From Catonia carolina (taxonomy: Eukaryota; Arthropoda; Insecta; Hemiptera; Achilidae): a stretch of 64,000 nt of DNA. The translations under genes were made by a program, and so were the position numbers. Below the pieces are notes generated by a model. The model worked only from the letters and a program-made list of their open reading frames with translations, was not told where the DNA came from and ran no database searches. The stretch is taken from contig JAQMRL010000006.1 in the NCBI GenBank assembly GCA_035578175.1, positions 26,368,393 through 26,432,392 of the forward strand, written 5' to 3'. Below are positions 1-10,009 of this stretch, piece after piece; the stretch's first letter is position 1; each line of letters starts with the position of its first letter.

Positions 1-205
1 AAGTGTTACTTGATTATTCTAGAATTAGTGTAACTCATTTTTACGCAGTAGTTTTAGTTCAAAGTACGTTAAAAAGATTTCAATAATGGTATGATTTTCT
101 TTGGTCTCTCCAGATGATGAGTCAGTTCCTTTCGTGTCTCAAGGCGTATTATAGCTTTCCCTATTTTTAACAGAAACTTAAAAAATATCTTATATAAAAC
201 TGAAT
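1..205. other. A/T-rich sequence with no recognised feature
   Basis: I see no open frame, repeat family or RNA gene here. It is the left flank of the first family A copy. Confidence 0.5.
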
Positions 206-1193
206 TTTTTTTACTTTCTCTTGCCTATATGAATATATAGGAAGGAAAGTATTGTTTTCATGTCGATTTTTCGAAATCGAGTTTTCACCGGATCTATACG
301 TTTTCAGACCCCCTGAACCCAAAAAACATGTTTTTAGCGATTGGTCTGTGTGTGTGTCTGTGTGTGTGTGTGTGTGTCTGTGTGTCTGTGTGTCTGTGTG
401 TCTGTGTGTGAACAGAATATCTCAAGAACGGAACATCGTACGAACTTGAAACTTGAAACTTAAGTTACATACCACTACCGGACGCGACACGAACATTTTC
501 ATCAAAATCGGTCAACCGGAAGTAGTAGTTTATTCGTATAATTTTTCAGTTTTTTTGCGATTTACTCAAAAACTGGTCCTACGATTTTTTTTAAAATCGC
601 CTATTTTACTCAATTTTTTATTCTCTACAAGATAGGGTAGGCGCCATGTTTGCTGAAATTCTCGGTGAGGCTGTTTTCACGTAAAAACGTTGTTTTTTTA
701 AGATTACGGCTTTAATATAAATTTTAGCGCAAAAACTTATATAATAAAAGTTGTAGAGAATTTAAAAACCTACAACTTCTGTTTCAAACATGTTTTTGTA
801 TAACGCTTAGTTTAGCGGTAATTTGCGATTTTCTGTTTTTTTTCTCACGAAAACGTGAGAAAAATCGATTTTTTTAACATTTCGGTCTTAGTATGCATTT
901 TACGACAAAAGTGTATATAATTAAATTTTTAGAAAATTAAAAGATCTACAACTTTTGTTTAGAGCATTTTTCTCTACAGAGCCTAGTTTAGCGTGAAAGC
1001 GTGATTTTCCGTATTTTTAAGCCAAACTGAGTTCGATTGTCATTTTGCGTCATTCACTCATGATTAAAATAAGGTTATGTTTTTGAGGTTAGTTTTTGTT
1101 CATTTCTAATGTTTTAATACTAATGTTAGGTTTATTGTTAATTATTTGCATTGGCAAGAGAAAGTTGTGTGAGTGTTTCACACCAGATTTTTT
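206..1193 (+). mobile_element. Family A repeat, copy A1: Helentron/DINE-1-like, non-autonomous, complete
   Basis: This is a complete and apparently young copy. The left end carries ACTTTCTCTTGCC running into an 18-nt hairpin, CCTATATGAATATATAGG. The right end carries the inverse 13-mer GGCAAGAGAAAGT about 25 nt before the terminal ACACCAGAT. A TG-rich microsatellite lies at about 345-411. Two diverged ~175-bp direct units follow, at about 703-840 and 877-1015, each with a 'cttagtttagcg'-like core. Subterminal inverted repeats, an end hairpin and an internal microsatellite are the known signature of Helentron-associated elements such as DINE-1; assigning this family there is inference. No transposase is encoded. 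Short open frames at 252-449 and 453-635 are repeat sequence, not genes. Confidence 0.8.
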
Positions 1194-1369
1194 ATTCTTG
1201 TTTGACCACATTGGATCACTTTAGTCAATTACGTCTTGGATCTCTTTTGATCCATTTTCTTTCGTATTTCTTATTCCAAATTGCCTCTTTGATTTTTCTA
1301 AGAACTCTCACATAAAACTGTCACCGGATGGCGACATTAAGTGGCGAGTTGAAACCTTTACATTTTGGT

Positions 1370-1385
1370 GGCCCTGAAAAGAGCC
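1370..1385 (-). promoter_or_regulatory. Histone mRNA 3' stem-loop
   Basis: On the minus strand this reads GGCTCTTTTCAGGGCC, flanked by AAAC upstream and ACCAAAA downstream. That matches the replication-dependent histone mRNA 3' stem-loop bound by SLBP: a six-base stem with one G-U wobble and a UUUC loop. It follows a TAA by only three bases, which is unusually close. Confidence 0.7.
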
Positions 1386-1590
1386 GTTTAAGCGGTAGTC
1401 GTCTTGATGGGAAGCGTCGGTCGTAGTCGACGTGGTGGTCGGAGGCTGGGCGACACGGCGTATCGTCGTCCAGCGGTGACGTCATCTTCTTCCCTTGCAA
1501 AAGTGCGTCGATGGCTGCTTCGTCGGATCCGGTGGGCGTAAGGCTCGGTCGAGGGACCGCAGTGGGAATCGCTCGCGGTAGCGGGTGACA
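1386..1590 (-). pseudogene. Degraded core-histone-like fragment (H4-like or H2A-like)
   Basis: This GC-rich island in A/T-rich DNA ends on the minus strand in TAA directly before the histone stem-loop. Internal nucleotides such as GTCACCGCTGGACGACGATA resemble the H4 stretch around VTAMDVVYA with small indels, but the present frame does not encode a recognisable histone. An H2A-like C-terminal reading (LPIKTTTA) is an alternative. The 67-codon open frame is probably accidental. The call rests mainly on the stem-loop and base composition, so the histone type is uncertain. Confidence 0.4.
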
Positions 1591-1917
1591 AAACTTTACT
1601 TTATCTTAATAAAGATTCATTTTATGTTTTTGTGCGTTAGAATTTTTTTCTGTTTTTAGTCACAGCTGTGTGTTGCAATCTGTTCATCTTCTTTCAATAA
1701 TCAATGATAAATAATTTAGAAGGCCGAACATATTAAACAATCTAAAGGAAGTCAAACCTCATCGATCTTGGACATATGTGATGTTTACAGAAAAAACAAA
1801 CGAATTTTACACTAAATTTGTTACAGTAAAATGCTCGCTAAGAAATGAATTTAAGAATTTGCGGAAATTTTTAAATCTCTACAAGTTAAGCCTATTAAAT
1901 TTTTTCCAAACGTTCAT

Positions 1918-2065
1918 TTTTGTTCTTTTAAGTCGGACTGTTTGACAATTACTGATAATGCAGACGATGCGAATGGTGATAGATAAAAGTGAGTGATGAA
2001 AAAATGCCACATCTGATCGAGACTCGAACCCGGGACCCAGCTTCTACATCGAAATGCATAAAACG
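1918..2065 (-). repeat. tRNA-derived SINE, family K, copy K1 (partial)
   Basis: On the minus strand a tRNA-like B box, GGGTTCGAGTC, is followed by the body shared with the copy at 17333-17512 (GATCAGATGTGGCATTTTTTC, then a TGCAGAC motif). The 5' head is truncated. Confidence 0.6.
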
Positions 2066-2514
2066 AAAAGTAAATTAATAAAATATATAATACGACTTTT
2101 GTTTTAAATAAAATAACAGAATATATCGATAAATATAATATTTATCGATGCGAAAGTTTATTTATTAAACTTCACAAAATATTTTACAATTCTTTCTAAT
2201 ATTCCATTTTGTCGAATCTTTAGGACATTAAACAATAGATAAAGTTATTGGATAAGTTATTTGAAGAAATTCGAAAGGATATTGAGAGAATTTGAAAAAA
2301 TCCAGAAAAATAAAGAAACGAACTAAGTTTAGCTCATGGATTCCTAATTTAATGAGGTTTCTCTAAGTACAAAAATAATATACTGGATGGATGGAAGAAG
2401 AATAAAAGCATACATCCTAAAAATGTTGAGAATGTGGACTGCAAAAAGACCTTCCAGTCTAAAGTTACTTTACATGTTCTGGAGAGCCCTCCTGCTTCTT
2501 CTTTATCAACCCAA

Positions 2515-2905
2515 TATCATCCAGTGTTGGATACAGTCCTTTCCTGTCTGCTCCCACAATTTCCTGCTCTGCAGCATTTCAGCCAATTAAATCCGGTCAC
2601 CAGTTTTAAGTAATCTCTCCACCGTATTTGTGGACAACCTCTATTTCTCTTTCCCAGCCAGGGCCTCCACTGCTGAACCACCTTGATCCATCGATCATTC
2701 GTCTGCCTCATTGTATGTCCGGCCCATCTCTATTTTATCGATGCCACGAGTGGTTTCACATCCACGTATCCAATCTTCCATCGAATATCCTCATTTTTTA
2801 ATCGATCTTTTAAATTAATATTTAGTCCTTTCATCGATCTTTTTGTTTTAACCAGGCTCTCCATCATGCATTTTGTAAAGGACTACTTTTGTGCGGCATA
2901 ATAAA
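2515..2905 (-). pseudogene. LINE reverse transcriptase C-terminal remnant
   Basis: The minus strand encodes fragments typical of the tail of insect non-LTR reverse transcriptases: DRLKNEDIRWKIG, then RWAGHTMRQTNDRWIKVVQQW, then PWLGKRNRGCPQIRWRDYLK. One stop interrupts the frame near 2715. The polymerase core and 5' part are absent. Family G has a different tail, so this is a separate LINE family. It is non-functional. Confidence 0.65.
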
Positions 2906-3092
2906 GAACAGGACATTGATTAGAAAATACGCTTCTTAGTCATACGGGAATTTCTGATTCATCATAATATTATTTTGCCTTCCGAAATCACATTACACTG
3001 ATCTTATGTGCCTTTTATTGCAGATATGACGAATCTAACAAGCACTAAACGAAGTAAAATCCATTTTACCAGTGTCATATTTGTATCATCTC

Positions 3093-3481
3093 TGTTGTCG
3101 TTTAGATCATTAGCCAAAAAGGCTGGTTTGAACCTATAGAGGCTTTATTAAGTAAAACGAGGAATGAGGTAGTTTCCCATGCCTTCCTCACCGAAAGGAA
3201 AAGAAAGCTTATCAGCATGCCAGGCCCTCTGAAAAGCATCTACTCTCAAACCTGTAAATGACACTTTCACTTTATTCACCATAGGGTCTGGTTGTACAAT
3301 GAAATTCATTAATTTCAGAGAAGATATCTCTGACTAGTGTACTTTACACCTCTACCTCTTCTGTTCGTATATGATTGTCATTTAATTGGCTGACCATGTG
3401 ATAAACAGAATTTTTTTTGTAGCCCTGGAACTTACAGATTGAGTGCAAATAACTTAAAACTCTACTTGTCTATTATGGCAT
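3093..3481 (-). repeat. Family C SINE-like retroposon, copy C1
   Basis: This nearly full-length copy lies in reverse orientation. It begins with the complement of the (CAA)n tail and the GATGACCTAAAC motif (mutated to gtcgtttagatcattagcc) and ends at the complement of the head CCATAATAGACAAG. It is diverged from the consensus seen at 32162-32559. Confidence 0.75.
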
Positions 3482-3504
3482 GTATCTTGGGGTCTTTTCC
3501 GTTT

Positions 3505-3990
3505 TCTTTATGCCATTATCAAATCCGAATTCCCTGAAGGGTTATGCAATTCTCCCACTCCTGAGTTTAGCGCGCCAATCTGACTAAAAATATTCCTGCG
3601 TAATGTCAACTCCACTCTGATTTCACAGTTAGTTACTACACAGTCTTCTATGAATTTTGTAGAGTTACTTAATAATATTCGGACCGAGGAACACTCACAC
3701 GACTTTCTCTTCCCAAAGTAAATAATTTAAAAAAAACGTAATAGTAATGAAGCAATAGCAAAAAATTAGATTAAAAAAATATAAAGTAATAGTAATGTAG
3801 CAATAGCAAAATAAAACAATCAAAATAAGAAATAAAATAACAGAATGTGTAACATAGTACTATAGGCCTACACTGGGACTGGAAAGGACGTGTGTCTATC
3901 TCAGTATGAGTATTCAGAAAGGCAGGGGTTGGGAGAAAAGAACACGTGTGTAACCCTTCAGAGAATTCAGATTTGATAGTGGCATACAGA
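3505..3990. repeat. Inverted-repeat pair of unknown family
   Basis: About 40 nt at 3508-3550 (TATGCCATTATCAAATCCGA onward) recur in inverted orientation near 3945-3990 with about five mismatches. A short family A terminus (ACACTCACACGACTTTCTCT) lies between them at about 3685-3712. No gene is supported; the 90-codon minus-strand frame at 3771-4043 only spans this repeat. Confidence 0.4.
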
Positions 3991-4689
3991 AAACGGAAAA
4001 GATTTATCATGTTGTATTGAATATTATTGCCTTGTGATTCCATCTGAATTTTATTACAACATTTCCTGAGAAGAAACTATAAATTAATGTTGAGTAATTT
4101 ATTTTCTAACAGATGCCAATTTACATTTTAAATATATTTCTAAAAAACTAATTTTAAACAAAGAACATTTTAAAATGAACCTTAGTAATCTATATAATAA
4201 TATCGTCATATTGTTTTTATCTCATACGGCCTTCTTAAATGATAAAAGTTAATTAAATCCTGAAGCGTATAACTGTCAAAATTCTTTTTGTTCATCCTTC
4301 TCCTACGCAAACCAAAATCACGAACCGATATTGTTACGCCCATATTTCTTTAGGTTTTAAAATTATAAAAGTTTATCATTCATATATTTGAAAGCAGTGG
4401 CCAAGAAATGCCATATAAGTACCAGGAAAGATTTATTTAAGTAAGCCTAAGGGAAAATAAAATTAAGAGAACTAATCAATTCGTCGTCGTTTTTTAGCAA
4501 TATTTTTAACTATAAAGATTCATTTTTGTTTCCTAAATATTTTTTGTTATTTATTTTTAGTTATTTGAAATAAAAATTTCACTATTACTTTATGATAATT
4601 TAAAGTATTTTGAACTATTCATGTTTATTTTTTAACGCCCGACGGAAAAAGAGGTGTGTCATAAGTTTAACGTGTGTATCTTTCTGTGG
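3991..4689. other. A/T-rich sequence with no recognised feature
   Basis: No open frame, repeat match within the window or RNA gene is apparent. Confidence 0.4.
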
Positions 4690-4893
4690 CAAAATTTGAA
4701 AAATAGACTGTGGAATGCGGGGGAGCGCTACTATCCATGTTGCCAGTTCGTGTACTTGACATCCTGTCAGACTGTCTTTCTGAATTGACAGACTGCATTG
4801 TCAATTCAGGTAGAGAGTCAAATTCAGGAAACATGGATAGTAGCGCAACATAGATAGTGGCCCCCGCATTACTCAGTTTATTTTTCAAAATTT
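4690..4893. repeat. Small foldback element (MITE-like)
   Basis: The outer arms match as inverted repeats: AAAATTTGAAAAATAGACTG with ATGCGGGGG on the left, and CCCCCGCATT with a TTTATTTTTCAAAATTT end on the right. An inner pair, GCGCTACTATCCATGTT and AACATGGATAGTAGCGC, is also inverted. The small frame across it is an artefact of the palindrome. Confidence 0.55.
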
Positions 4894-6132
4894 AAAAAAT
4901 CCTACAACGTTGTGGCCAATCAATATTTTTCATGTTATTAACATATTTGTACTAAGTTTTTTACGCTGAATAAAACGATAGTTTGCCCGTGCTGAACGAT
5001 CGAGCGGTTACCGAGATAGCAAGGGTTCAGAATATTGCTAATAACCAAAATAAAATACTAATTTGAAATTTCGTACACGCTGTAAGAATATAATTTTCTA
5101 TGTTGTGTTATAAAATTTTCAACTTTTCGGTCAAATAATTATCGAGTTACACGCCTCTAAACGCATGAAATTTGTTGCGGTAGCAAAAAACCCGGGTCTT
5201 TTTGTCTTCCAACCTAGATTTGGCAATTTTTAAACAACATTAAAAATATAGATTTATTAGTGTCAACGCAGAATAAAATGAGCTAAATTTTGATGTAAAG
5301 TATGTTAAAATCCGACTTATAGTTTTGGAGATACAAGGGTTCAAACTCGGGTGTCTATGATTAAGAAACCGATAGTAGATCTAAAAATTTAATTCAGCGT
5401 TTCTGTTCTCTGTATTTATTGCAAACTTAGTACATTCCACGGTAAATCTTCTATTTACCGTGGTACATTTGTTAAATCTCGACATTTTTGATATATCTTT
5501 TAAGTTTTCAATAACAAAGTATAAAGATTCTTATTGTCTTTTTATACATGTTTCGCAATTGTCACTTTAATCAAACCAATGTGATTAAGATATATTTTTG
5601 TAGATTTTTACTAGTTTATTTGAACCACGGTACAGACAAAACCATTTTATGATTGTAATTTAAATTCAATTTTAATTGAAATCTATGTTGTAGGTTTAAT
5701 GCAGGAACTGGCGTTCGTTTATATAATGTAATTTTATTATTGATACTACTGTTTTCCGTAAACTACATCTTTAAATGCATGGTCAGTGTACTGCTATGCA
5801 GTGGAAGAATGTAAACAGAAATAACCCTGTAGATTATGATTAACCTGTAATTATCTTTTCATAAAATAAATTTTGTAACATTTAGTTTATACATAATAAT
5901 TTAATTCATAAGTGTTCATTTATCCTATTTCCTTATTTATTTGTTCTTAATTAAAAAATTAATTCCAAAAATTCATTTTATCCACAACCAGAGTAAACAA
6001 CTCTTTTAAATCTTAGCCAAAATATTTCCCTCCTAGCCCTCCCCCTCTCTCTCCTCTCTTCATTTTCATATATCATCATTCTCCACCGACTGAATTAGCA
6101 GAAATTGCAAAACAGTCAGACGTAAACAAAAA
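4894..6132. other. A/T-rich sequence with one short hairpin, no gene
   Basis: No coding or repeat family is recognised. A perfect 11-bp stem, CCACGGTAAAT / ATTTACCGTGG, with a 5-nt loop lies at 5437-5463. A pyrimidine-rich tract lies at about 6030-6065. Confidence 0.4.
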
Positions 6133-6385
6133 AAGTTATCTCCTCTGAGAGTTAGGAGAGTAAGGATTTTATTATACAGCCAGACTCTGTGGTGAACAAA
6201 GTGAAGGTGTCATTTGCAGGGTGGAAAGTAGATGCTTTTTGGGGGGCCGGGCATGCTGATGAGCATACTTTTCTCACTCAATGAGGAAGGCAATTATAAA
6301 CCACCTCTCTACCTCGTTTTACTTAGTAAAGCCTCTAGAGTTCAAATCAGCCTTTCGGCTGATGACCTAAACAACAACAATGATA
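6133..6385 (+). repeat. Family C SINE-like retroposon, copy C2 (5'-truncated)
   Basis: The copy starts at the internal ATCTCCTCTGAGAG motif and runs to the 3' end, GATGACCTAAACAACAACAA. The head is missing, as expected for incomplete reverse transcription. Confidence 0.75.
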
Positions 6386-6425
6386 GTGTGTTTGATTTTA
6401 ATTAGTAAGACGTAAGAGATGTATT

Positions 6426-7681
6426 ATATAGTATGTATTATATAGGAAGATTATATAGAAAACTAGAAGATGATATGGACGATACTCAATTTGGGTTCCG
6501 CAGAGGACTGGGAACAAGAGAGGCATTGTTTGCTTTTAATGTCCTTTCTCAAAGATGCTTAGATATGAACATCGATATATATGCCTGTTTCATTGATTTT
6601 GAAAAAGCATTTGACAGGGTCCGACATGAAAAACTAATAGAATTATTGAAAAACAAAAATATAGACAGACGAGATTTGCGAATCATCATCAATCTGTATT
6701 GGAATCAAAAGGCCAATATAAAGGTCGAAGAACAAAAGTCCGAGAATATTGATGTAAAGAGAGGAGTAAGACAGGGTTGTGTTTTGTCGCCACTACTGTT
6801 CAACATGTATAGTGAAGCCATATTTCAAGAAGCCATAACAGAACTGAGTGATGGAATCTCTGTGGGTGGAAGGATAGTAAATAACATAAGATTCGCTGAT
6901 GACACCGTTGTGATGGCAGACACCCTGGAATCGCTGCAAGAGTTGGTGAATAGAATTAACGATCATTGCATTGGATATGGACTTAGAATAAATGAGAAAA
7001 AGACTAAATTTATGATTGTCTCGAAAGCAGAACATGGAAATGAAACATTAACAATAGAGCAAACCCAAATAGAAAAAGTAGAGACATACAAATATCTGGG
7101 AACCTGGGTTGATGGCAAGAATGACCAAAGTAAAGAAATTAAAGTACGAATTGAAACTGCAAGGCAAGCATTCATAAAATTGAAGACAATGCTAACAAAC
7201 AAAGACCTTCAGTTGCCTCTCAGATTGAGGGCTCTAAGATGTTATGTATTTTCTATCGTACTATATGGAATGGAAGCTTGGACATTGAAGAAACAACACA
7301 TAAAGGAGATAGAAGCGTTCGAAATGTGGTGTTACAGGAGGATATTGAAAATTCAGTGGGTCCAAAAGGTTACCAATGTTGAGGTGCTCCGACGTTTAAA
7401 TAAGGAGTTAGAAGTTATGAAAAGTATAAAAACAGGAAAACTAGAATATTTGGGTCACATAACCAGAGGAGAAAAATATGAATTGCTGAGAATTATTATG
7501 CAGGGAAGGATCCGAGGAAGAAGAGGCGTAGGAAGAAGACGCATCTCCTGGCTGCGGAATCTTAGAGAATGGTTCAACTGTAGTTCATTGCAACTATTCA
7601 GAGCGTCAGCCAGCAAAGTGACCATAGCCATTATGATATCCAACCTCCGATAGGAGATGGAACTTTAAGAAGAAGAAGAAG
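6426..7681 (+). mobile_element. 5'-truncated non-LTR retrotransposon, family L copy 1, with 12-bp TSD
   Basis: The insertion is bounded by a direct repeat AAGAGATGTATT at 6414-6425 and 7682-7693. It ends in an (AAG)n tail rather than poly(A). The element begins inside the RT domain, so the 5' UTR, any ORF1 and the endonuclease are absent. The copy at 29115-29985 has the same tail and C-terminal architecture. Confidence 0.85.
6433..7653 (+). CDS. Reverse transcriptase fragment of LINE family L (intact frame)
   Basis: A 406-codon uninterrupted frame encodes the palm, thumb and C-terminal part of a non-LTR reverse transcriptase. Visible motifs in order: FIDFEKAFD (catalytic Asp near residue 55), KRGVRQGCVLSPLLFNMYSE (about 109-128), RFADDT with the FADD catalytic pair (about 153-158), YKYLGTWV, LRCYVFSIVLYGMEAWTL, and a basic tail RGRRGVGRRRISWLRNL. 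The endonuclease and N-terminal RT motifs are missing because the copy is 5'-truncated. The ATG at 6433 arose at the truncation point and is not the native start. The undamaged frame suggests a recent insertion. The product alone is not expected to mobilise. The LINE clade is not assigned. Confidence 0.8.
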   Translation: MYYIGRLYRKLEDDMDDTQFGFRRGLGTREALFAFNVLSQRCLDMNIDIYACFIDFEKAFDRVRHEKLIELLKNKNIDRRDLRIIINLYWNQKANIKVEEQKSENIDVKRGVRQGCVLSPLLFNMYSEAIFQEAITELSDGISVGGRIVNNIRFADDTVVMADTLESLQELVNRINDHCIGYGLRINEKKTKFMIVSKAEHGNETLTIEQTQIEKVETYKYLGTWVDGKNDQSKEIKVRIETARQAFIKLKTMLTNKDLQLPLRLRALRCYVFSIVLYGMEAWTLKKQHIKEIEAFEMWCYRRILKIQWVQKVTNVEVLRRLNKELEVMKSIKTGKLEYLGHITRGEKYELLRIIMQGRIRGRRGVGRRRISWLRNLREWFNCSSLQLFRASASKVTIAIMISNLR

Positions 7682-7693
7682 AAGAGATGTATT

Positions 7694-8133
7694 GTGACGC
7701 ATGAACTGTGAAATGCAAAAACACTGGTCGTAGGAGGAAGTAAACTGGAACAGAAGGAACCGAAGACGCCTGCCTGTCCGTTGTTTTTATGCCAATTAGA
7801 AGTGCTATTCTAGTAAAAGAGCATTCGGTTATATAATAATAAAACTTTATTTCCTTTTTTTTTAGAATAGTGACTCAAACATATTCTTTCGTAAAGCTAT
7901 AAATTCATTTGCAACAATTTACAATGTACGAAATGGATGAAATTGACCTACCCAACTATTGCTAAAAGCCATGTCCTAGGGTAGGTGTTCTATTCTTAAA
8001 AATATTAAAAAACTACGCTAGGGTTGAAAACAATGACATTTTAAAATAAAAAACAATTTCGGACGGTTTAAAACAATTCATTTGTTCGAAAGGGACTAGT
8101 AGTAAAAACTTCATCAATAACTAGAAATATACA
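7694..8133. other. A/T-rich sequence with no recognised feature
   Basis: This is intergenic-like sequence between LINE L and the D element. No open frame or repeat is seen. Confidence 0.4.
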
Positions 8134-9049
8134 TACCGGGTGTCCCACGAAGAGGTTGCTATTTTTGAAATAATATTCCGGACGTATCACACACTCTACA
8201 GACTGGAAACTTTACAGTTATAATAAATAGATATGTAAAAAAAGTAGCCTCGAGTTTCATTTACTTATGATTAATCAAAAACATGGCGGAAAATATTTTA
8301 TTTGCATAACATTTCAAATTGGTGATTTGTTACAATGTTATTTAACCAATAAAATGAAAGAAATATGAACGTGATAAATTATTATTAATGTACACAATTT
8401 GTTTAATTAACCTTTATTCGAACTGATGTCCATTAATAGTTATCCTGATCGATTTGGAATTACAAAAACAGCTGTTTTTTTCTATCTGAATCCTATTGTA
8501 ATTTTTTTTTATTCCTAATTTGTGTACGTTGCAATCTGTTCAATTTAGAATAAGCAACCCCATGACCCAATGAGATGAGGATGATGTGTATGACATGTAA
8601 ATGAGGTGTAGTCTTGTACAGACCCAGGCCGACCATTCCTGAGAGAGTATGGTTTATTAAACCCCAACCATCAAAGTACACCGGTAACCACTGTCTAGTG
8701 TTCAAATCCGTATAAAAGTAACTACCTTTACTAGGATTTGAACCAGGAACCTTCGTCTCCGAAAATCAGCTGTTAAACAGCTGATTTTGGCGACGACTTT
8801 ACCTCTAGACCAACCCGGTGGGTATTATTGTAATTATAAATGGTTTTATCCACAAGATTATTGTTCACTTTTGATATTATTTTCTTATTCCGCCATTTTT
8901 TTTTTTTTGATTAATCATAAGCAAATGAAAATCGAGGGTACTTTTTTACATATCTATTAACTATAACTGTAAAGTTTCCAATCTGCAGAATGTGCGATAC
9001 GTCCGGCATATTAATTCAAAAATAGCAACCTCTTCGTGGGGCACCGGTA
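8134..9049. mobile_element. Family D DNA transposon, non-autonomous, ~145-bp TIRs, copy D1
   Basis: The left end ACCGGGTGTCCCACGAAGAG continues as an inverted repeat of the right end for about 145 bp, through TTGCTATTTTTGAA, CCGGACGTATC, GGAAACTTTACAGTTATA and the GCTTATGATTAATC region. TA dinucleotides lie at both tips, compatible with a TA target duplication. No transposase is encoded. A SINE E copy at 8504-8825 interrupts the centre, so the element itself is only about 590 bp. Confidence 0.75.
8504..8825 (-). repeat. tRNA-derived SINE, family E, copy E1, with 10-bp TSD
   Basis: On the minus strand the head reads ACCGGGTTGGTCTAGAGGTA (A box TGGTCTAGAGG). The B box region is GGTTCAAATCC, and a ~240-nt body ends in an A-rich tail. 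The direct repeat TATTGTAATT flanks it at 8494-8503 and 8826-8835. It is inserted in D1 and is therefore younger. Confidence 0.85.
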
Positions 9050-9436
9050 TATAAATAGTACTGAAAAGTGTAGTGTTAATAAATAAGTATTAGAATTGTA
9101 TTACTGATGAAACTAGAAATTTTATAATAACCGAAAAATATTATTTTATAAACAGACTGATAAATGTTTTCACAATTTACGATAAAGCACGATGTTTAAT
9201 CTTTGGATTTCAATACCAAACTGGTTACTGTCTAACCCCTACAACTCCGCTTTGCCCTAGAAGCGCTACGCATGCAAAAAACATAGTTTTCATCTCTGGG
9301 GAAATATGGCATAATACTCTAACGTAACAACAGTCTAACCAAAATGGTTACTTTTAATATTTTAATTAACTTATTACTAATAGTAAATTCTCTCTTTCTT
9401 TTCTTAGCTTTATAAATACTTTTTCAACCTCTTTTA

Positions 9437-10005
9437 CCCTTTCAGTGCCAAAACAATATTTAAAAGGTTGATCTACAATTTAATTTGAATAATGGTGTAA
9501 AAAAAGTGCCAGCCCTAATTTTGAAAACTTGCAAGCGTAAGCCTGCCATTACCAACCAAAATTTCAACGTTACAAAAAAATAAAATGTTCTGTTAAAAAT
9601 TAATTTTTATTGTTTATAAAAAAAATAAAGCGTTCTTACACTAAAAATATTCAAAATAGTTTTTTTTTAGTTTATTTAAAGTCGTATCAACAGCTTGGTC
9701 ATTAGCAACTATTGTGGGTTTTGGTACCTTAACATTGGTTTTAACGTGTTAAAATTTTCAGATCCTAGCTGGGAATCGAACCCGGGACCTTTCGCTTTGT
9801 AGACTAACGTGCTAGTCACTACGCCACGTAGGCGGTTTCAAAATACATTATTCCATTAATTGTTGTTTAAAAGTTTTTTTGGTAATATTTGGGTATCCGG
9901 ACGTTGGTACTTTACGCATAACTTAAAGGGCGTCCAGTAAACCGGATGTTATAACTACTTAAAATATATAGACGTCCTGTTTAACGGACGTTAGTACTGA
10001 AAAGG
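9437..10005. mobile_element. Candidate piggyBac-like non-autonomous element
   Basis: The left tip CCCTTTCAGTGCC and the right tip, which on the other strand reads CCTTTTCAGTACTAACG, form imperfect inverted repeats. A TTAA follows on the right, and the less exact TTTA precedes on the left. Subterminal GGACGTT/GTCC motifs repeat near the right end. No transposase is present, and a SINE K copy lies inside. The evidence is thin. Confidence 0.3.
9675..9845 (-). repeat. tRNA-derived SINE, family K, copy K2
   Basis: On the minus strand a tRNA-like head (CGTGGCGTAGTGACTAGC, with CCCGGGTTCGATTCCC as B box) is followed by the family body ending near TTGGTCATTAG in the plus reading. A matching body occurs at 50900-51140. 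Confidence 0.65.
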
Positions 10006-10009
10006 TTAA

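Noticed and set aside
252..635. Open frames over the hairpin end of family A (also at 44494-44992, 45914-46222, 49297-49599)
   Set aside because: They recur because the repeat recurs, they cross microsatellites, and copies carry stops and shifts.
1388..1591. A functional histone gene on the minus strand
   Set aside because: The open frame does not encode a histone sequence; only a decayed resemblance and the stem-loop remain.
3771..4043. 90-codon minus-strand frame
   Set aside because: Low-complexity hydrophobic end, overlaps an inverted repeat, no domain.
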